Source of the DNA: Dictyophora rubrovolvata
Taxonomy: Eukaryota > Basidiomycota > Agaricomycetes > Phallales > Phallaceae
Direction of reading: 5' to 3'
Length of the DNA: 64,000 bases
Assembly: GCA_029959195.1 (NCBI GenBank)
Contig: CP114117.1
Coordinates: 558,001 to 622,000 of the forward strand
In this document: positions 1 through 11,657 of the stretch, piece by piece
Layout: every line of letters starts with the position of its first letter
Numbering within the stretch: the stretch's first letter is position 1
Translations under genes and position numbers: made by a program
Notes under the pieces: generated by a model
Seen by the model: only the letters and a program-made list of their open reading frames with translations
The model's database searches: none
Told to the model about the DNA's origin: nothing

Positions 1-353
1 CATGACGTTGAATTAATGAGTTTTATTTTTGAATGATGTCGGGTATATCAAAGGGCATTGCAGCGAACACAATGCACAATCTTTGAGTCTTTACGGAGGA
101 GACGAGTTGCTGAGCGCCCAAAGTCGATCAAGCTTCTTCCGATGCTTAGTCATCGAATCGATCATAAGTTAATGAAGCTGTAGAGTCTGAGCGGCAGCCT
201 CGACAAGGTCTAGTGAGTTGCCGCATTTCAAGTTTCGTTGCTCGCAATATTAATTTGAGGCGTCTTTTGTTTGTCTTGCGTTGTCCCGAAGATCACCGCC
301 TTATTTTGACCGAGCTGTTTCGTACTAGAGCGTTTCTTCTCCTTTGTGCGAGG
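1..353. other. upstream region of the NTH1 gene
   Basis: No supported gene. An in-frame Met at 213 lies upstream of the chosen NTH1 start, but the 47 residues it would add look like untranslated sequence (hydrophobic and Arg-rich, nothing family-like), so I treat this as promoter and 5' UTR. Confidence 0.5.
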
Positions 354-1890
354 ATGAAAAATGCTTCGCTGAGGTCTTATAAGAGTGCTCAAAATCCAAC
401 CGTCACGATATACGAAAAAATAGAAGACATCAAGGGAGAAATCTCTAGACTTTCACCTAGCGCACCCTCGAAGCCACCAACACGAACGCCTTCTCCAACA
501 CCTGTTAAGGTCAAGAATGTCAAGCTCGAAACACACGCCGAAGAGACACTCGAACTCAAAACTCCTCAAAAAAGTAAACCAAATACTCGAAAACGAAAGA
601 AACTTGATGTGACTGCTGCAGGCAATGGCAATGACAGTCCTTCAAATTCGCCTAGGAAAAGCAAAGCCATACGTCTCACTCTTGAAACTCCACATCCCAC
701 ACCTGAAAATTGGGAAGAGGTTTATGCTGCTATCAAAGAGATGCGAAAGCATGGTGGAGCTCCTGTAGATGAGATGGGGTGTCATATGGCAGGCGGACCT
801 GTAGAAGATCCCAAGGTGTGTTTCGTGTTCCTTGGTTAAGTACAAAGGTTCTAAGTTATCGTTATCTTTAAAAGACAAAGCGATTCGTAATACTGATATC
901 GCTCATGCTTTCTTCGCAAACGAAAGATCAAGTCACCCATGTTGCGGTTACGAACCTGCGCCAGTCGTTAGGAGAACTGACCGCTGAAAATCTTGCGGCT
1001 GCGGATGATTCTGTCATTTCTGAGGCGATTGGGAAAGTGGGGTTTTGGAGAAGGAAGACTCAGTATATGAAAATATCCTGCGACCTTTGAAAACATCACT
1101 CATGTTACATGTTTTGCTCTCTTTTGTCAGATATATCAAACAAGCCGCTCAGAGAATATTGGACGAATTTGGTGGCGAGATTCCTGACACACTTGAAGGA
1201 CTTTGTTCTTTACCAGGTATTGGACCCAAGATGGCTTTTTTAGCACTTCAGGTATATTTATGTGTGCAATTCCTTTTGTTTTATTTTAATTGGGGTTTGT
1301 TTAGGTGGCTTGGAATAGGTCAGTCATTCTCGTTTTTTCAGGAGATGGAACGTTACTCAATTGGGTGAATTTGAATACACAGGAACGAAGGTATCGGCGT
1401 TGACGTCCATGTCCATCGAGTGACTAACCGTTTGAAATGGCATAATCCACCTACCAAGGAACCGGAACAGACGAGGTAGGGTGTTGTTCTGTGTGTATCA
1501 CAGTCGTTAACAAGCAAGAAAAAAATTGGGGCAGGCTTAATTTACAATCATGGCTACCAAAAGAACTCCACGGGGACATTAATCCCTTACTGGTGGGCTT
1601 CGGCCAGGTATAAAGGTTTTCCGAATTTTTATTTCTGATCAGAAGTTGATTGTTGTCTTTTTATTTTGCAGACAATTTGTTTACCTGTCGGTCCACGCTG
1701 TGATGTATGCACTTTGAGCAATGGTCTTTGCCCGAGTGCTGTTGTCAAAACCAAATTAAGAACTCGGAAAGAGGCAAAGGCAAAGGCAGAAATTCAAATT
1801 GAATTTGAGGATGATGAACAGTGTTCTACTGAGGAAAACGTCACTGTTAAGACGGAGTGTGAGATTGTTGCAACCGATCCTGGAGGTTAA
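354..1890 (+). CDS. NTH1: endonuclease III homologue, DNA glycosylase/AP lyase
   Basis: Bifunctional base-excision-repair enzyme that removes oxidised pyrimidines and nicks the abasic site. Seven exons (354-815, 881-1062, 1131-1251, 1305-1318, 1383-1475, 1535-1607, 1672-1890) join in frame to 387 aa, all with GT-AG introns. Residues 1-140 form a Ser/Pro/Lys-rich tail with KSKAIRL-like basic patches (likely nuclear targeting). The HhH-GPD core follows: LMLSSQTKD, hairpin motif LPGIGPKMA with the catalytic Lys, VDVHVHR with the catalytic Asp, and an iron-sulfur loop C-x6-C-x2-C-x6-C starting ICLPVGPRC. Exon 4 is only 14 nt and encodes VAWN. The acidic C-terminal tail after the cluster is not conserved. 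All catalytic and cluster residues are present, so the gene looks functional. Confidence 0.93.
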
Positions 1891-2123
1891 ATCGTACATT
1901 AGGAATTGTCTCGAAAGGGATGGTGTTATGTTCCTCCTAATACATTTTGATCTCCTGTCTTCCTCCGTCACAGGCTGATTCATTACAAAGTTGCCATAAA
2001 TTACCTGAATTTCCTTCCTTGCGGTTCACACCCTAATACATAATGTCACTTCATCTATATTATAAGTAAAAGTCTTGTCTAGTATTTGATACCATGATGT
2101 TCGTCTATGCAACCTTCCTCAAA

Positions 2124-3088
2124 TCAATCGATGATAGAAACCTGTGCATGACCATATCCGTATGTATTATCATAAATATCTTCATCTGAATCGTAGTTAG
2201 AGAACTCTTCGTTCATATCATCGGGATCGTCCAGTTCGGGACAATGTTGGTGTGATACGCCCAGTTGGCCATTTTGAATTTGCCAAGTCAAGCCGTACCT
2301 GGAAGAACCGGGATTCATATGCCACATAAACATATGGAAGTTTAGGAATGACGTACTCGTCAGGGTACTTGGGAGGATCTTGGACACCAAGTGCTTTCGC
2401 TATCTTTCGGATCTTTGTATGTCTCTGTAGGTTCTCAACTAGTGAGAAAAGGATCATGAAAAAGAATTTTGTATCATGGTAATCACCCCGACGATTAGAA
2501 TATTAAACAAAGTTGCTGGAGTTTGAGCAGCGGATTTCTGTAGTTTTTTAACCCGTTTAGCCACACATTTTGCATCACCAGCACCACTGTTGAAAAAGCA
2601 TGAAAAAGACTTTTTAATGGTAAAAAATAACACATACCAGTGCGAATCAATTTTCAAGTCGAGTGCTTTTGCAAGGGGCTTGACGGTATCTATAGACCTG
2701 GAACTTTTAACACGGCCATGGCCTGGTGCTGCGACTATATAGCTTATATTCATTCCTGAATGAGGTCCAAATAACTGAAAGGCATGCGTCAGTCAAGTCA
2801 AAGCAATTAAAAAAAACCGAACCCAACAAAGCGCACGTTTAGAATGCATTGTGCTCGTTTGCGGCCCAAACAAGATAGACCTTGCCTACCGTCTTCCGGT
2901 TTCTCGCCATGTCGAATGATGTAGACAATACTGTTGGAATTCTTGGTGTTGAGTTCGTTTGTATCTGGAAGTGTTTCGAACTCGGATCTACCATGATCAC
3001 GTTCGTAATTTACGACGGTATGCAAAGACCATGTCAGAAGAATAGAAAACAAGGGCCACGAGAGAAAGACAAGGAAAAACCGAGACAT
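2124..3088 (-). CDS. histidine phosphatase (phosphoglycerate-mutase-like) family protein
   Basis: The N-terminus MSRFFLVFLSWPLFSILLTW is a signal anchor or signal peptide. Around residue 55 comes IVYIIRHGEKPED, the histidine-phosphatase RHG motif with the phospho-accepting His. Later exons encode a GMNISYIVAAPGHGR stretch, SRSIDTVKPLAKALDL and a C-terminal part IRKIAKALGVQDPPKYPDE, then YGLTWQIQNG and HCPELDD. This is the layout of an uncharacterised fungal branch of the superfamily that lacks a known substrate. About five short introns; the last one (about 2307-2366) restores the frame PDE-YGLTW. The acidic tail DSDEDIYDN is unusual. The substrate cannot be told from the sequence. Met 3088 is preferred over Met 3100 because it starts directly before the hydrophobic segment. 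Confidence 0.75.
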
Positions 3089-3100
3089 AATTATTTCCAA

Positions 3101-3662
3101 GCAAGTGGACGTGTTAGGGTAGGTCTACTAGTACATATATGAAACAGCATTAAGCGGGGCACGGTATTAGCGATGACGAAAAGAGCAAGCCGCTATGAGC
3201 GCTAAAGTTAGTAACTCTAAAACGAACACCGAAGACTTGGCACATGTAACCCCCTCAGTACAAGCTCAATATGTACTCTGTTGCACAAGGTCAAGCATGT
3301 CCTTATGCACATACTGAGGTCGTGTCGACATGAGCGCTGCAATCTTCATACATTCTCGCCCTCGGACCCTCGAACAACATTTCAAATACGGAGACGGACT
3401 CCAGACACATCCTGCAAAACGGACACGGAAATCAATGTAATTATTGTGTAATTACGATGGTTCAGAACAAGCGCCAAGTATCCAATTTAGCAAGAGCAAA
3501 AATAAAATTTTCTATGCGACGTCGGTTTTCGGTCACCGGCCTTAGGAAATGATGATTTAGCCAAAAATAAATTTTTTTTCCACAGGACTATAGAAATAAC
3601 ACCACGGCCAATAAGCCTATGATTTGTGAATCATAATTTCTCACCGCAACCTACCAGTTCTC
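3101..3662. other. divergent intergenic region
   Basis: No ORF with support. It separates the minus-strand histidine phosphatase from the plus-strand dehydrogenase, so it probably holds both promoters. It contains A/T-rich tracts but no clear TATA box that I would annotate. Confidence 0.4.
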
Positions 3663-5288
3663 ATGACAGGTAAACCCATTCATTTTTTGTTGCGGTATGA
3701 AGAGTAGTTTTTTTTTCATGCCATAACCTGCATCAGATTCGGATCTCTCCATCACATCACTATTCAACGTGAAAGGCAAAGTTGGTTAGTATTTGCCATT
3801 TCATTTTTCCACCGCTCACTTGACAATGCAATGTTCAGCTGTCGTCACTGGCGGCGGATCAGGTATTGGGACAATGATTACTAGCGCGCTCGTTCAGAAT
3901 GGAGCGAAGGTGTACATTGCATCTAGAACAGAATCTCAACTCAAAGAGGTATGTATTTTAAAAAGAAAAACATCACTGCTCCGACATCCGCCGACAAATC
4001 CAATCCCATGCTCGAAAGGTTGCCGATGCTCTAAACAAACGAGGACCCGGAACATGTTATTATATCATTGCAGACCTGAGCGTTAGTACTTCAAACCAGG
4101 ATTCTTTCCCGTTCTTTTTTCCCATAATTCAAAAGTCCAAAACAGGCTGCGAGCAACTGGCCAACGCTATCAAAGAGAGGGAACAGAAGATCCATATCTT
4201 GGTCAATAATGCTGGTATGGCATGGGGCGCGACTTTGGAAGAGTACGATTAATTCTGTTTCCTTACATGGCATGGTGTTGGTTCAATTGAATATATATTA
4301 GATTCCAGGAAATGGAAGGATGGGACTACCTCATGGCTGTGAATGTAAAATCAGTATTTTACTGTACGGTGGTTAATCTATCATCCCAAGCTACAAGAAT
4401 TAACCTCACCCCGATTTTACAAGTAACACGAGCGTAATATTTGTGTTATTTTCTAATCTTTTCTCCTCACGACGATAACATGAGAAATATAGATTAACGG
4501 ACTTACTGGCCAAAAATTCCAATAATCAAGATCCCGCGCGTGTTATTAACATTTCGTCCATTGCAGCGTTTGCACCTCGCGTTGAAGGAAACATGACGGC
4601 CCCCGACGGTTATGGAACATGGAGCTGTAAGAGCTTTTCCTAGTACTAGATACGATTTCTTTGATCAACATTTGCAACCCAGATGCCGCGAGTAAAGCAG
4701 CAGGCAGGCAACATCTCTCGTGATCTCGATGAACTGCTTCATCAATGATCATGTTTATAGTCAATCATCTAACCATGAGCTTGGCAACAACATTGACTAA
4801 AAAGTTCATCACGTGTGTTATAGTTGTTTCGTAGCAATGGGTCATTTGAGTTAAAAACATTGCAGAGTTAACGCGATATGCCCAGGGTAAGTCTAAAGAA
4901 CACATTGTACTCAGTCCAAAAACAGAATTTCAGCTTGAGACCTTTTAATACAGAATATTTCAATCCAAAATGACCGCTTGGGCATTCCAGACAAGAGGCG
5001 AGGAATATATGATTACCGGTCAACCTACGGGTGAGCGCAGTAGTACCCTCTATACATATATGTCAATAGTAGTACTGAGAGATAAACAGGACGCCTTGGA
5101 ACACCAAAAGACATAGCTGGAACAAGTAAGTCTCAAACACGAGCCTGCGCAGTCTACCTTGACGAAAGCGGATCTCCTTTTTAGTCCTATTTCTCGTGAG
5201 CCCCGCATCGGCTCATGTGACAGGGGTACATATCGCTTTGGACGGTGGTAAGTTGATATCTACAGGAGGTCCGGGGCCAAAATTGTAG
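3663..5288 (+). CDS. short-chain dehydrogenase/reductase (SDR)
   Basis: Classical SDR, NAD(P)-dependent oxidoreductase. Spliced reading gives MTDSDLS...KGKVAVVTGGGSGIGT (Rossmann TGxxxGIG motif), ILVNNAGMAWG (NNAG), VINISSIAAFAP (catalytic Ser region), SYAASKAAVNHLTMSL (catalytic YxxxK), VNAICPGIFQSKMTAW and a C-terminal HVTGVHIALDGG. Exon 1 is only 7 nt (3663-3669: ATGACAG) and about ten introns interrupt the gene. The catalytic Tyr codon is itself split by an intron. The intron 4704-4760 starts with GC, not GT; only this junction gives AAVNHLT. The 3' end reads straight through a possible 18-nt intron to a stop at 5286-5288. Resembles fungal RhlG/3-oxoacyl-reductase-like SDRs, but the substrate is unknown. 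Confidence 0.85.
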
Positions 5289-5669
5289 TGCCAAAGTTAT
5301 ACATACCCATATACTATATGTTTATCTGGGTGAATGGGGATTATTCATTATTGCAATATGGAGCATATATAGTCTGGGCGTTGTTCTTAATTCATAAAAG
5401 ACACTAACGATCACTGTAGTATGCGCTTCCTGCGTGCGATGTTAGATTTTAGGATGTATTTAGGCTGATTGGGGATATCTGGCGTCAGGTTTGAATCCAG
5501 TAACGGTGCGGTTTATGACGTCTGTGGCAAGTTCATTGGGTTCAAACTTGGGATACATGCTATTGCCTCGCTCTGGAGAGAATGGCAACACGTCGGGCTT
5601 CAGGTGGGGAAGCTTCTGAAGACTGTAAGATGTCAATTCCATAATCCCCTTTCTTTTTGAGTCCTCGTC
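5289..5669. other. gene-free spacer
   Basis: Short overlapping ORFs on both strands at 5460-5660 have no recognisable motif and no splice logic; I see no gene here. Confidence 0.4.
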
Positions 5670-6330
5670 GGAAGGAGAAAGAATAACACCAGGACGATAA
5701 AGGTGAGGAGATACTGTCTATCTCGAGAAAATACCATGAACAAGAAGTTATTACTTGAGTATAATTCAAAGTTGTGTTCAATCCACTTCCGAGTCTAGTC
5801 AGAAACGGAGTGTAAGAGTTGTCCGGGTAAGAGACGGCGGACGAATATGGTGGCTTCAGCCCACTGTTGTTGATATTCAAGTTGGCAAGTTCAGCCTTTT
5901 TTCTAATGCTTATACTTAGTCGATCCAGGATAGCCGGAAACCAAGTTTCGGGTGAGTAGACCGGACTTGGCATGCAAGTTGTCACTCACAATGTTGATAT
6001 AAATACATAAATATTTATTATGAGTAATAAGTGAACTAGCAAGATCACTGATGAGTGTGAATACCAATTATAGTATACTGTTAATCCCACTGACGATATA
6101 GTCCGTTCTCTGTTTTGAGGGATCTTGAGAGGACCAAAAACTAATAAAGGTATTGGTTACATCTGCAAAAACAGTTCCTAGCTGTTTGTCCACATCCTTT
6201 GGAGGAAAAGAGGTGCATGAATGTGAGTGGAGTCTAGCGTTCCTCAGATATAATCAAAAAACATACCGGAGCAAATCCGCCACTGATGAATACGTCCATT
6301 TTCTGTTTATAAATCATCGTCATTAAGGAT
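5670..6330 (-). pseudogene. truncated copy of the 3' part of the secreted-protein gene at 42.5-44.4 kb
   Basis: The reverse complement aligns with 44205-44790. The shared block begins with the short exon ending in Pro, continues through its intron (CCGGTATGTTTT, then ATATCTGAGGAACGCTAGAC), the last exon starting GATGTGGAC, and about 390 bp of 3' flank including a stretch encoding SIRKKAELANLN versus SIRKKAGLANIN. Introns are kept, so this was a DNA-level duplication and not retroposition. The 5' exons (signal peptide and first modules) are missing upstream of 6330. Probably a dead paralogue. Confidence 0.65.
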
Positions 6331-6452
6331 TACTATTAATAGCTTGTCGCAAAAATCCTTATAATGCATTATAAACCTAAAAAAGGTTGTCAGACGCCGA
6401 GGGGGTTTATAATTGGTTTATAATCATTTCAAGGCTCCAATAAACCGCCAGC
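6331..6452. other. AT-rich spacer with palindrome
   Basis: Short spacer holding TTATAATGCATTATAA, a perfect 16-bp palindrome near 6360-6376, and a second partly related TTTATAATTGG stretch. No gene. Confidence 0.35.
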
Positions 6453-7108
6453 TGTTACGTACGGTGGCCCGAAGCTATTCCGGATAGTTCCGAAGAAGTC
6501 CGGACCACGGGGTCAGACAGGAAACGGAGTACTGAAGTACGGGGTGAGGGACTTGGCTTCAACTTATATGTTGCGCCCACTTGCCCAGCTTACAATATCC
6601 CTCGATTTCGGAATACGAGGAAGTATGCAAGTACGTACAAGTCCGACGACATGTGATACGACGACAGAGTACAAGTCCACGTCGTTGAAGACGACATGAA
6701 CGATAAGTACGAGTTGACTCGAACGTTAAGTCCGAGTCAACTACACAATATGGATTAAGAGTACGAGACAGATTAGAGATGAGAGAGTAACTGATTAAAC
6801 TGATTATATTCAGACTGAGGATCCACAGCTGGGGAGCTGGGGTTTAAATACAGGAAGGAGCAGAACTACGGAAATGGGGATAACAACAAATAAGGAAAGG
6901 TGGAAACTGACTAGTGCGAGCCAAGATGATGATAATATAATCTAGGTACCTTGTTACTAAGTGCACGGGACAGAATTCCCCATAAGGAAATTCTGTGATA
7001 CGGGGTACGGACAAGAACGTGGAGTGCGGAATCGGGGGAGTGGGATGGAATAGAGTACGGAGTTCGGATATGTCCAGATTTAGACTACGGGGCACACGGG
7101 GCATGACA
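6453..7108 (+). mobile_element. LTR-like element, family A copy 1 (solo)
   Basis: Starts TGTTACGTACGG and ends GGGGCATGACA, matching the target-duplication-bounded family A copies. It carries the family hallmark GGCTTCAACTTATATGTTGC and a TATA-like GGTTTAAATACAGG. The 5-bp flanks (CCAGC and GGATC) do not match, so it has probably been through ectopic recombination. Very similar to the copies at 21406 and 26698, which suggests recent activity. No internal retroelement region is attached. Confidence 0.8.
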
Positions 7109-7483
7109 GGATCCTAAGCAAAATATATTCTAGGAATAATACTAACTCACCTAGAGGGAGGGGATCCTAAGAGAATAAACTTAGGGATCCCTCCTCTAGG
7201 GCTACTAACTATATACTATGAAAAATGGCAAAGGCCACATGCAGCCTTTGGTTTGTGGACTGGGCGCAGATACGCACTGGTCCCGGACTTTTAGCTGGGG
7301 CCTAGGCCATGGCTCTGATGAGAATGGGCACTCAGCGCCCGTTGAAGGGAAAATGGGAATATGGAAGGAGAGGGAAACGCAAGAGATGGGATAGAATACA
7401 AGAAATATGGAAATAAATAAAATAGACCAGAACTGAAGATAAATGTAGGAAAATAAGGGGACGACGCTAGCATACTCTGACAT
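7109..7483 (+). mobile_element. family C element, 5'-truncated fragment
   Basis: Matches the family C copy at 22414-23350 in reverse complement, from GGATCCTAAGC to the terminal ACTCTGACA. The first about 34 bp are missing at the junction with the family A copy. It keeps the central GGGCCTAGGCC-containing block that is interrupted in the other full copy. Confidence 0.7.
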
Positions 7484-8927
7484 GTGCCCTGAGTTGCCAT
7501 AACAGGTATACTGAGCAGGCTTCAACTTATGTGTTGCGCCACTTACTTGTACGTGCTCAGTAATTTGCTTCACAACACTCCGCGAATAGCAGATATATCG
7601 GTCAGAGGTTCGGGATAGAGTTTGGAGTGAGTGTTATGTATGGTGGCCCGAGGTTATTCCAGATAGTTCCGGAGAAGTCCGGACTGCTGGGTATGACGGG
7701 GGACAGAGTACTGAAGTACAGGGTGAGGGACTTGGCTTCAACTTATATGTTGCGCCCACTCGCCCAGCTTACGATATCCCTCGATTTTGGAATATGAGGA
7801 AGTATGCAAGTATGTATGAGTCTGACGACGTGTGATATGATGACGGAGTACAAGTCCACATCGTCTTTGATGACATGAATGACAAGTATGAGTTGACTCA
7901 AACGTTAAGTCCAAGCCAACTATGCAAATTAAGAGTATGAGACAGACTAGAGATGAGAGAATAACTGATTATATTCAGACTGAGGAACCCCAGCTGTAAG
8001 CTGGGGGTTTAAATACAGGAGGGAGCGGAACTACGGGAATGGGGATAATGACAAATAAGGAAAGGTAGGGTAGACTAGTACGAGCTGGAGGCGATGCCAA
8101 TATAATCTGGGTACCTTATTACTAAGTGATAAGGATACATATCTCCATAAGGAAAATGTTTGATACGGAATACGGATTAAATACGGGTCTCGGAGTTCAA
8201 GGGGTAAACAGGGTACAGAGTACGGAGTTTGGGGTAGTCCGGGTTTGGACTGCGGGGCACGTGGGGCGTGACAGTGAGTCTGGGTTTAGTGGTCAGATTT
8301 TAGAGATAAAAGAATCAAACAAGAATAGCCACAAGTCAGATGACTAGTTTGATTTCAGAACTGAGGAACTAGATACATGATTCAGGGTTATTTATACTAT
8401 GGGAATGTACTAGTTTGTCAGCACTGATAAAAGCAGTTTACAATAACATGCATTTGGAATACAATGAAACAATAAAAACAAATATGGAAAGAGTGGATTT
8501 AGAATACAATCAGTTATTGTATTCTAATTTGGGTAATTCGGATTTAATGGATTATTTTGGAGCAAACATAAACATAACAGATGACATAAGTTTTCATAAT
8601 CTTTGGAGTCGTAATTTGGAGTAATATCGGATCAGTGGGTTTATCGGCAGATCTGGATCTTGACACCGACTTGAAAATGAATGAAGTCCTGAGTTTATAT
8701 GGGAACCTGATCTTGTGCACAGACCATCCTCTTTTTTGTGCGATTCAAGACATTCAGAGATTAGCCGATGAATGAGTTTTTAGCCGATCACAACTCAGGT
8801 GAAGTTGCAGGGCATTCGTTGGAGATGTTACGTGCCAGAATGCGTGTATGAAGTTTGGTGAGGTTAGTGCGAGAGGTAAACAGTAGGCTTCAACTTGCTC
8901 TTGAGTTGCGCCCTCACTGTGCACGTC
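7484..8927 (+). mobile_element. relic of a further LTR-like sequence, distantly related to family A
   Basis: Apart from the inserted family A copy (7632-8273), this stretch repeats LTR-type hallmarks: GGCTTCAACTTATGTGTTGC near 7517 and again GGCTTCAACTTGCTCTTGAG near 8886, plus GAACTGAGGAAC...TTTATACTATGGG, which parallels the GACTGAGGATCC...TTTAAATACAGG order in family A. Boundaries are not resolved and no coding capacity is visible. Old and decayed. Confidence 0.4.
7632..8273 (+). mobile_element. LTR-like element, family A copy 2 (solo)
   Basis: TGTTATGTATGG to GGGGCGTGACA, 642 bp, flanked on both sides by GTGAG (7627-7631 and 8274-8278), an exact 5-bp target duplication. This defines the family ends. 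More diverged from copies 1, 3 and 5 than they are from each other, so it is older. Confidence 0.88.
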
Positions 8928-9790
8928 TGTCATGATCTGATTCATGACATCACTAGCGATACGGACTTCTTATCACATTCCCTTATCGTATCATACTTAA
9001 ACATTATCTTATGACGATCACTTCGCAGATGCTACGACCGGAAGTCTTATCAGACTTCATCGCCGTTTTCATGAAGTCCTAGATGCCATCGCCCTCCTGG
9101 GACTTACAGTAAGCCGCGGATAGACCTTTGGTCTATATTCTAGTCCCAAACCACACATGAGATCATCTATGATGGTCGTAGGTCCTTGTATGTGCTTTCC
9201 CTTTGTTCTTGTTGCCTCATGTTTGCCACATGGCAAACTGACCCTGCATACACTCATGATACTCACGAAATATTATGACATATATATGTTCTCAAGTTCG
9301 TTATCTATTTTGAACTGAGATTCAAACCTCTAGCGTACTTGTATATAAAGCCTTCTATACTTCGTAGCTAGACTTCTCTTCAGACTTAATATTGAACCTA
9401 GTTCAATATCTCAATATAGTCTTCATTTCCCAATAGTGCTTCCGTCATTTCCAAATGCTTTAAATCCAAACCGTCCATAGTGACAATGCCATTCCGGCAT
9501 TGGATCCACTACTTCTTCCATCTCTTGTTCTTCTGCTTTCTAGTCAATGATCTATTCTTCCAGATCATTTTAGACTTCTTAGAGCTTTGGCTCAACAATA
9601 TTCTCCAACGACTTGAAGATCCCAAATGATGTCAAGACAAGTAGAGCCAACGTCCAGAGGACTGTCATGGTACAACCCACTCAGGTTGAGACCACACTCT
9701 ACGACATTACAGTGACATTTGTATTATTATTAAATACGATTATTAATATTTATACATTTGTCGCCGATACCCGAGAATCAGTACTTAACA
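8928..9790 (+). mobile_element. LTR-like element, family B copy 1 (solo)
   Basis: TGTCATGATCTG to GTACTTAACA, 863 bp, alignable over its full length with 24925-25785. Contains a TATA box (GTATATAAAGCC near 9351) and GACTTCTCTTCAGACTTAAT downstream, as in an LTR promoter region. The 5-bp flanks do not match, unlike copy 2. Weak ORFs inside are chance reading frames shared by both copies. Confidence 0.8.
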
Positions 9791-10564
9791 GCATCCATTA
9801 ACTTCAAGTTGCGTGGTTCAGATGACACATTATGATGTCGTTGCACGGGCAATGGGAGAATGCGTGGTATGACCACGTTGCACGATGAATACAAGGGTTT
9901 TGACGACATCGTTCCCAACATTGAGACAAAGGTTTAAGATTTTGAGATGAAATGTCGGCGGCGTCTGCGACACTGCCCGTGATGAAGCGAGAGGTTAAGA
10001 AGAAGAGAAGGTGTTTCAAAGAAGCTCGGTGTAACAAGTAACAAGGCGAAACTTCTATTGATATCAGAATGGAAAAGTAGATACATTAAATCGATCCTTT
10101 TATAGAAATGAAATGTGATGACAAATACGAAAAAGGATGACATGGACAAGTTTGGAAACAGCAACTTCGGGAAGTTGCCCAATAGGGAACGAGCAGAGTT
10201 TCGGGAAGTTAAGCGAGGTTACGTACGCACTAAGCGGGTGTAACAGGAGAAGGGACCTGAAAATAAAGGCACAGGGGAGAAAACTAAGCTCTATACATCG
10301 TGAGATTGAAAATAAATGCAAAATTAATTCCACATTGGGTAAATAAACCTGATTTGAATTATAAACCCCTTTTGATTTTTGTGACAGTCTAGTATTGAAG
10401 TTAAACTATCTCACACCAAACCCTGATGCTACATTTGAGAGCAATGCCTGCAAACTGCTGGAATCACTAGTACTGAGATTAAATATAACATTTGAATGTT
10501 GATTCAACTTGATGATGGTGTCATTAAGACTGAGGAGGAGTGGCATGATACCCTTATCAACAAG
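9791..10564. other. gene-free repeat-island sequence
   Basis: No supported gene. A 216-bp block 10030-10245 has TGTAACA at both ends and a TATA-like CTTTTATAG on the way, so it may be a small LTR-like relic on the minus strand, but no target duplication supports this. Confidence 0.3.
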
Positions 10565-10901
10565 TGTCAGGGCTACTCACTCAGACTAGAGGGAGGGGAT
10601 CCTAAGAGAACAAACTTAAAGATCCCCCTTCTAGGGCTACTAACTATATACTATGAAAAACAGTGAAGGTCGTACGTGACCCTTGGTTCATGGACTGGGC
10701 ACAGACACATGCCAGTCCTGGACTTTAGCTGGGGCCTAGGCCACGGTGCTGATGGGAATGGGCACTCAGTGCCTGTTGTTGCATACCAAAACCTTTCTCA
10801 TTTGGTGATTAGGCTGCTTATCCAAAGCGGACATTCAAATCCTCCCTTCCTAGAAAGTGACTATCAACTTACCCAAATTCCCTTATTCAAATAACAATAA
10901 A

Positions 10902-11351
10902 ATGTTCAATCTTCGTCTCTCATCCACATTCACAATTAGAAATCCTACCTCTTCCCCAGAAGATGTTATCCCTCCGATATTTCGTTATATTCATGATAGT
11001 CCTCGTACTCATGATCTGGATATCAAGACTACATTATTCACTTATTATTCCCCGATGCCTATCCTCCAAATTGACCCTACGACTCTTCTCCCAGTCTACT
11101 CGCACAAGGTTCCTAGAAGTATCCATAAATGTCGAAGTTCAGATATCGTACATCCCTTCTTGGCATTCGGAAGAGAAGTCTACATCGAGAAGGAACTAAG
11201 ATGGTTTACAGTAACTCATATTTATTCTATGCCAGAATCAGCCTTACAAGATTCATACCGTGTCTGGTTAACGACACAAGTTGGGTTAGAATACATGATA
11301 ATGGTTCTGGACATTCATAGTCAATGGATCCTATCATCATGCAATCACTAA
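10902..11351 (+). CDS. ORF1 of two-ORF unit, copy A (unknown protein)
   Basis: Unrecognised family. Matches ORF1 of copy B in the order LDIKTTLFTYYS / LDTQYYIYFTSY, then ILQIDPTTLLPVYS / HLNLDPSTLLPLYP, a WFTVTHIYSMPE / WFVVVNMYTIHI segment, and a final VLDIHSQWI / VFDVPCSWI. No transmembrane helix, signal peptide or known catalytic motif. Rich in Ser/Thr/Pro at the start. A Met at 10857 extends the frame by 15 residues; 10902 is the position that matches copy B. Part of a mobile element that is likely decayed. Confidence 0.45.
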   Translation: MFNLRLSSTFTIRNPTSSPEDVIPPIFRYIHDSPRTHDLDIKTTLFTYYSPMPILQIDPTTLLPVYSHKVPRSIHKCRSSDIVHPFLAFGREVYIEKELRWFTVTHIYSMPESALQDSYRVWLTTQVGLEYMIMVLDIHSQWILSSCNH

Positions 11352-11657
11352 CCGGTCTTAGGATTCTATCGACCTGCCAATCCCCTTCCCAAAGAACCAA
11401 CAAACTCTTCGTCTAACCATAATTCACTTCCCCTATCTCTGACTTCTTCTGATTTAACAATACGCCCTCCTCGATATCAACAAACAATCCGCACTCTTCG
11501 ACGTGTTTGTTCTGGATTTCTAGAACGAGCTTGATCAGTTTGGAACATAATAAAGAACAAAAATAATGTATAAGGGTAAACATCTATTTTAATCATCTGG
11601 TCTCTTTTTATTTCGGAGTTCCAAGTTTCTTCAGCCTTACTCTATCCCTTCACTACC

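Noticed and set aside
5226-5288. An 18-nt 'intron' (GTAAGTTGATATCTACAG) at the SDR 3' end
   Set aside because: Too short for spliceosomal removal, and reading through keeps the frame to a nearby stop.
6844-7104. An ORF of about 85-98 aa (PRSLNLDISELRTLFHP...) that recurs at 21383-21670 and 27158-27454
   Set aside because: It is the antisense reading of the family A LTR-like repeat; conservation follows from DNA identity, there is no codon signature, and other copies do not keep the frame.
9613-9801. ORF with VQPTQVETTLYDITVTFV, also seen at 25662-25967
   Set aside because: Falls within family B LTR-like copies; a repeat reading frame without domain support.
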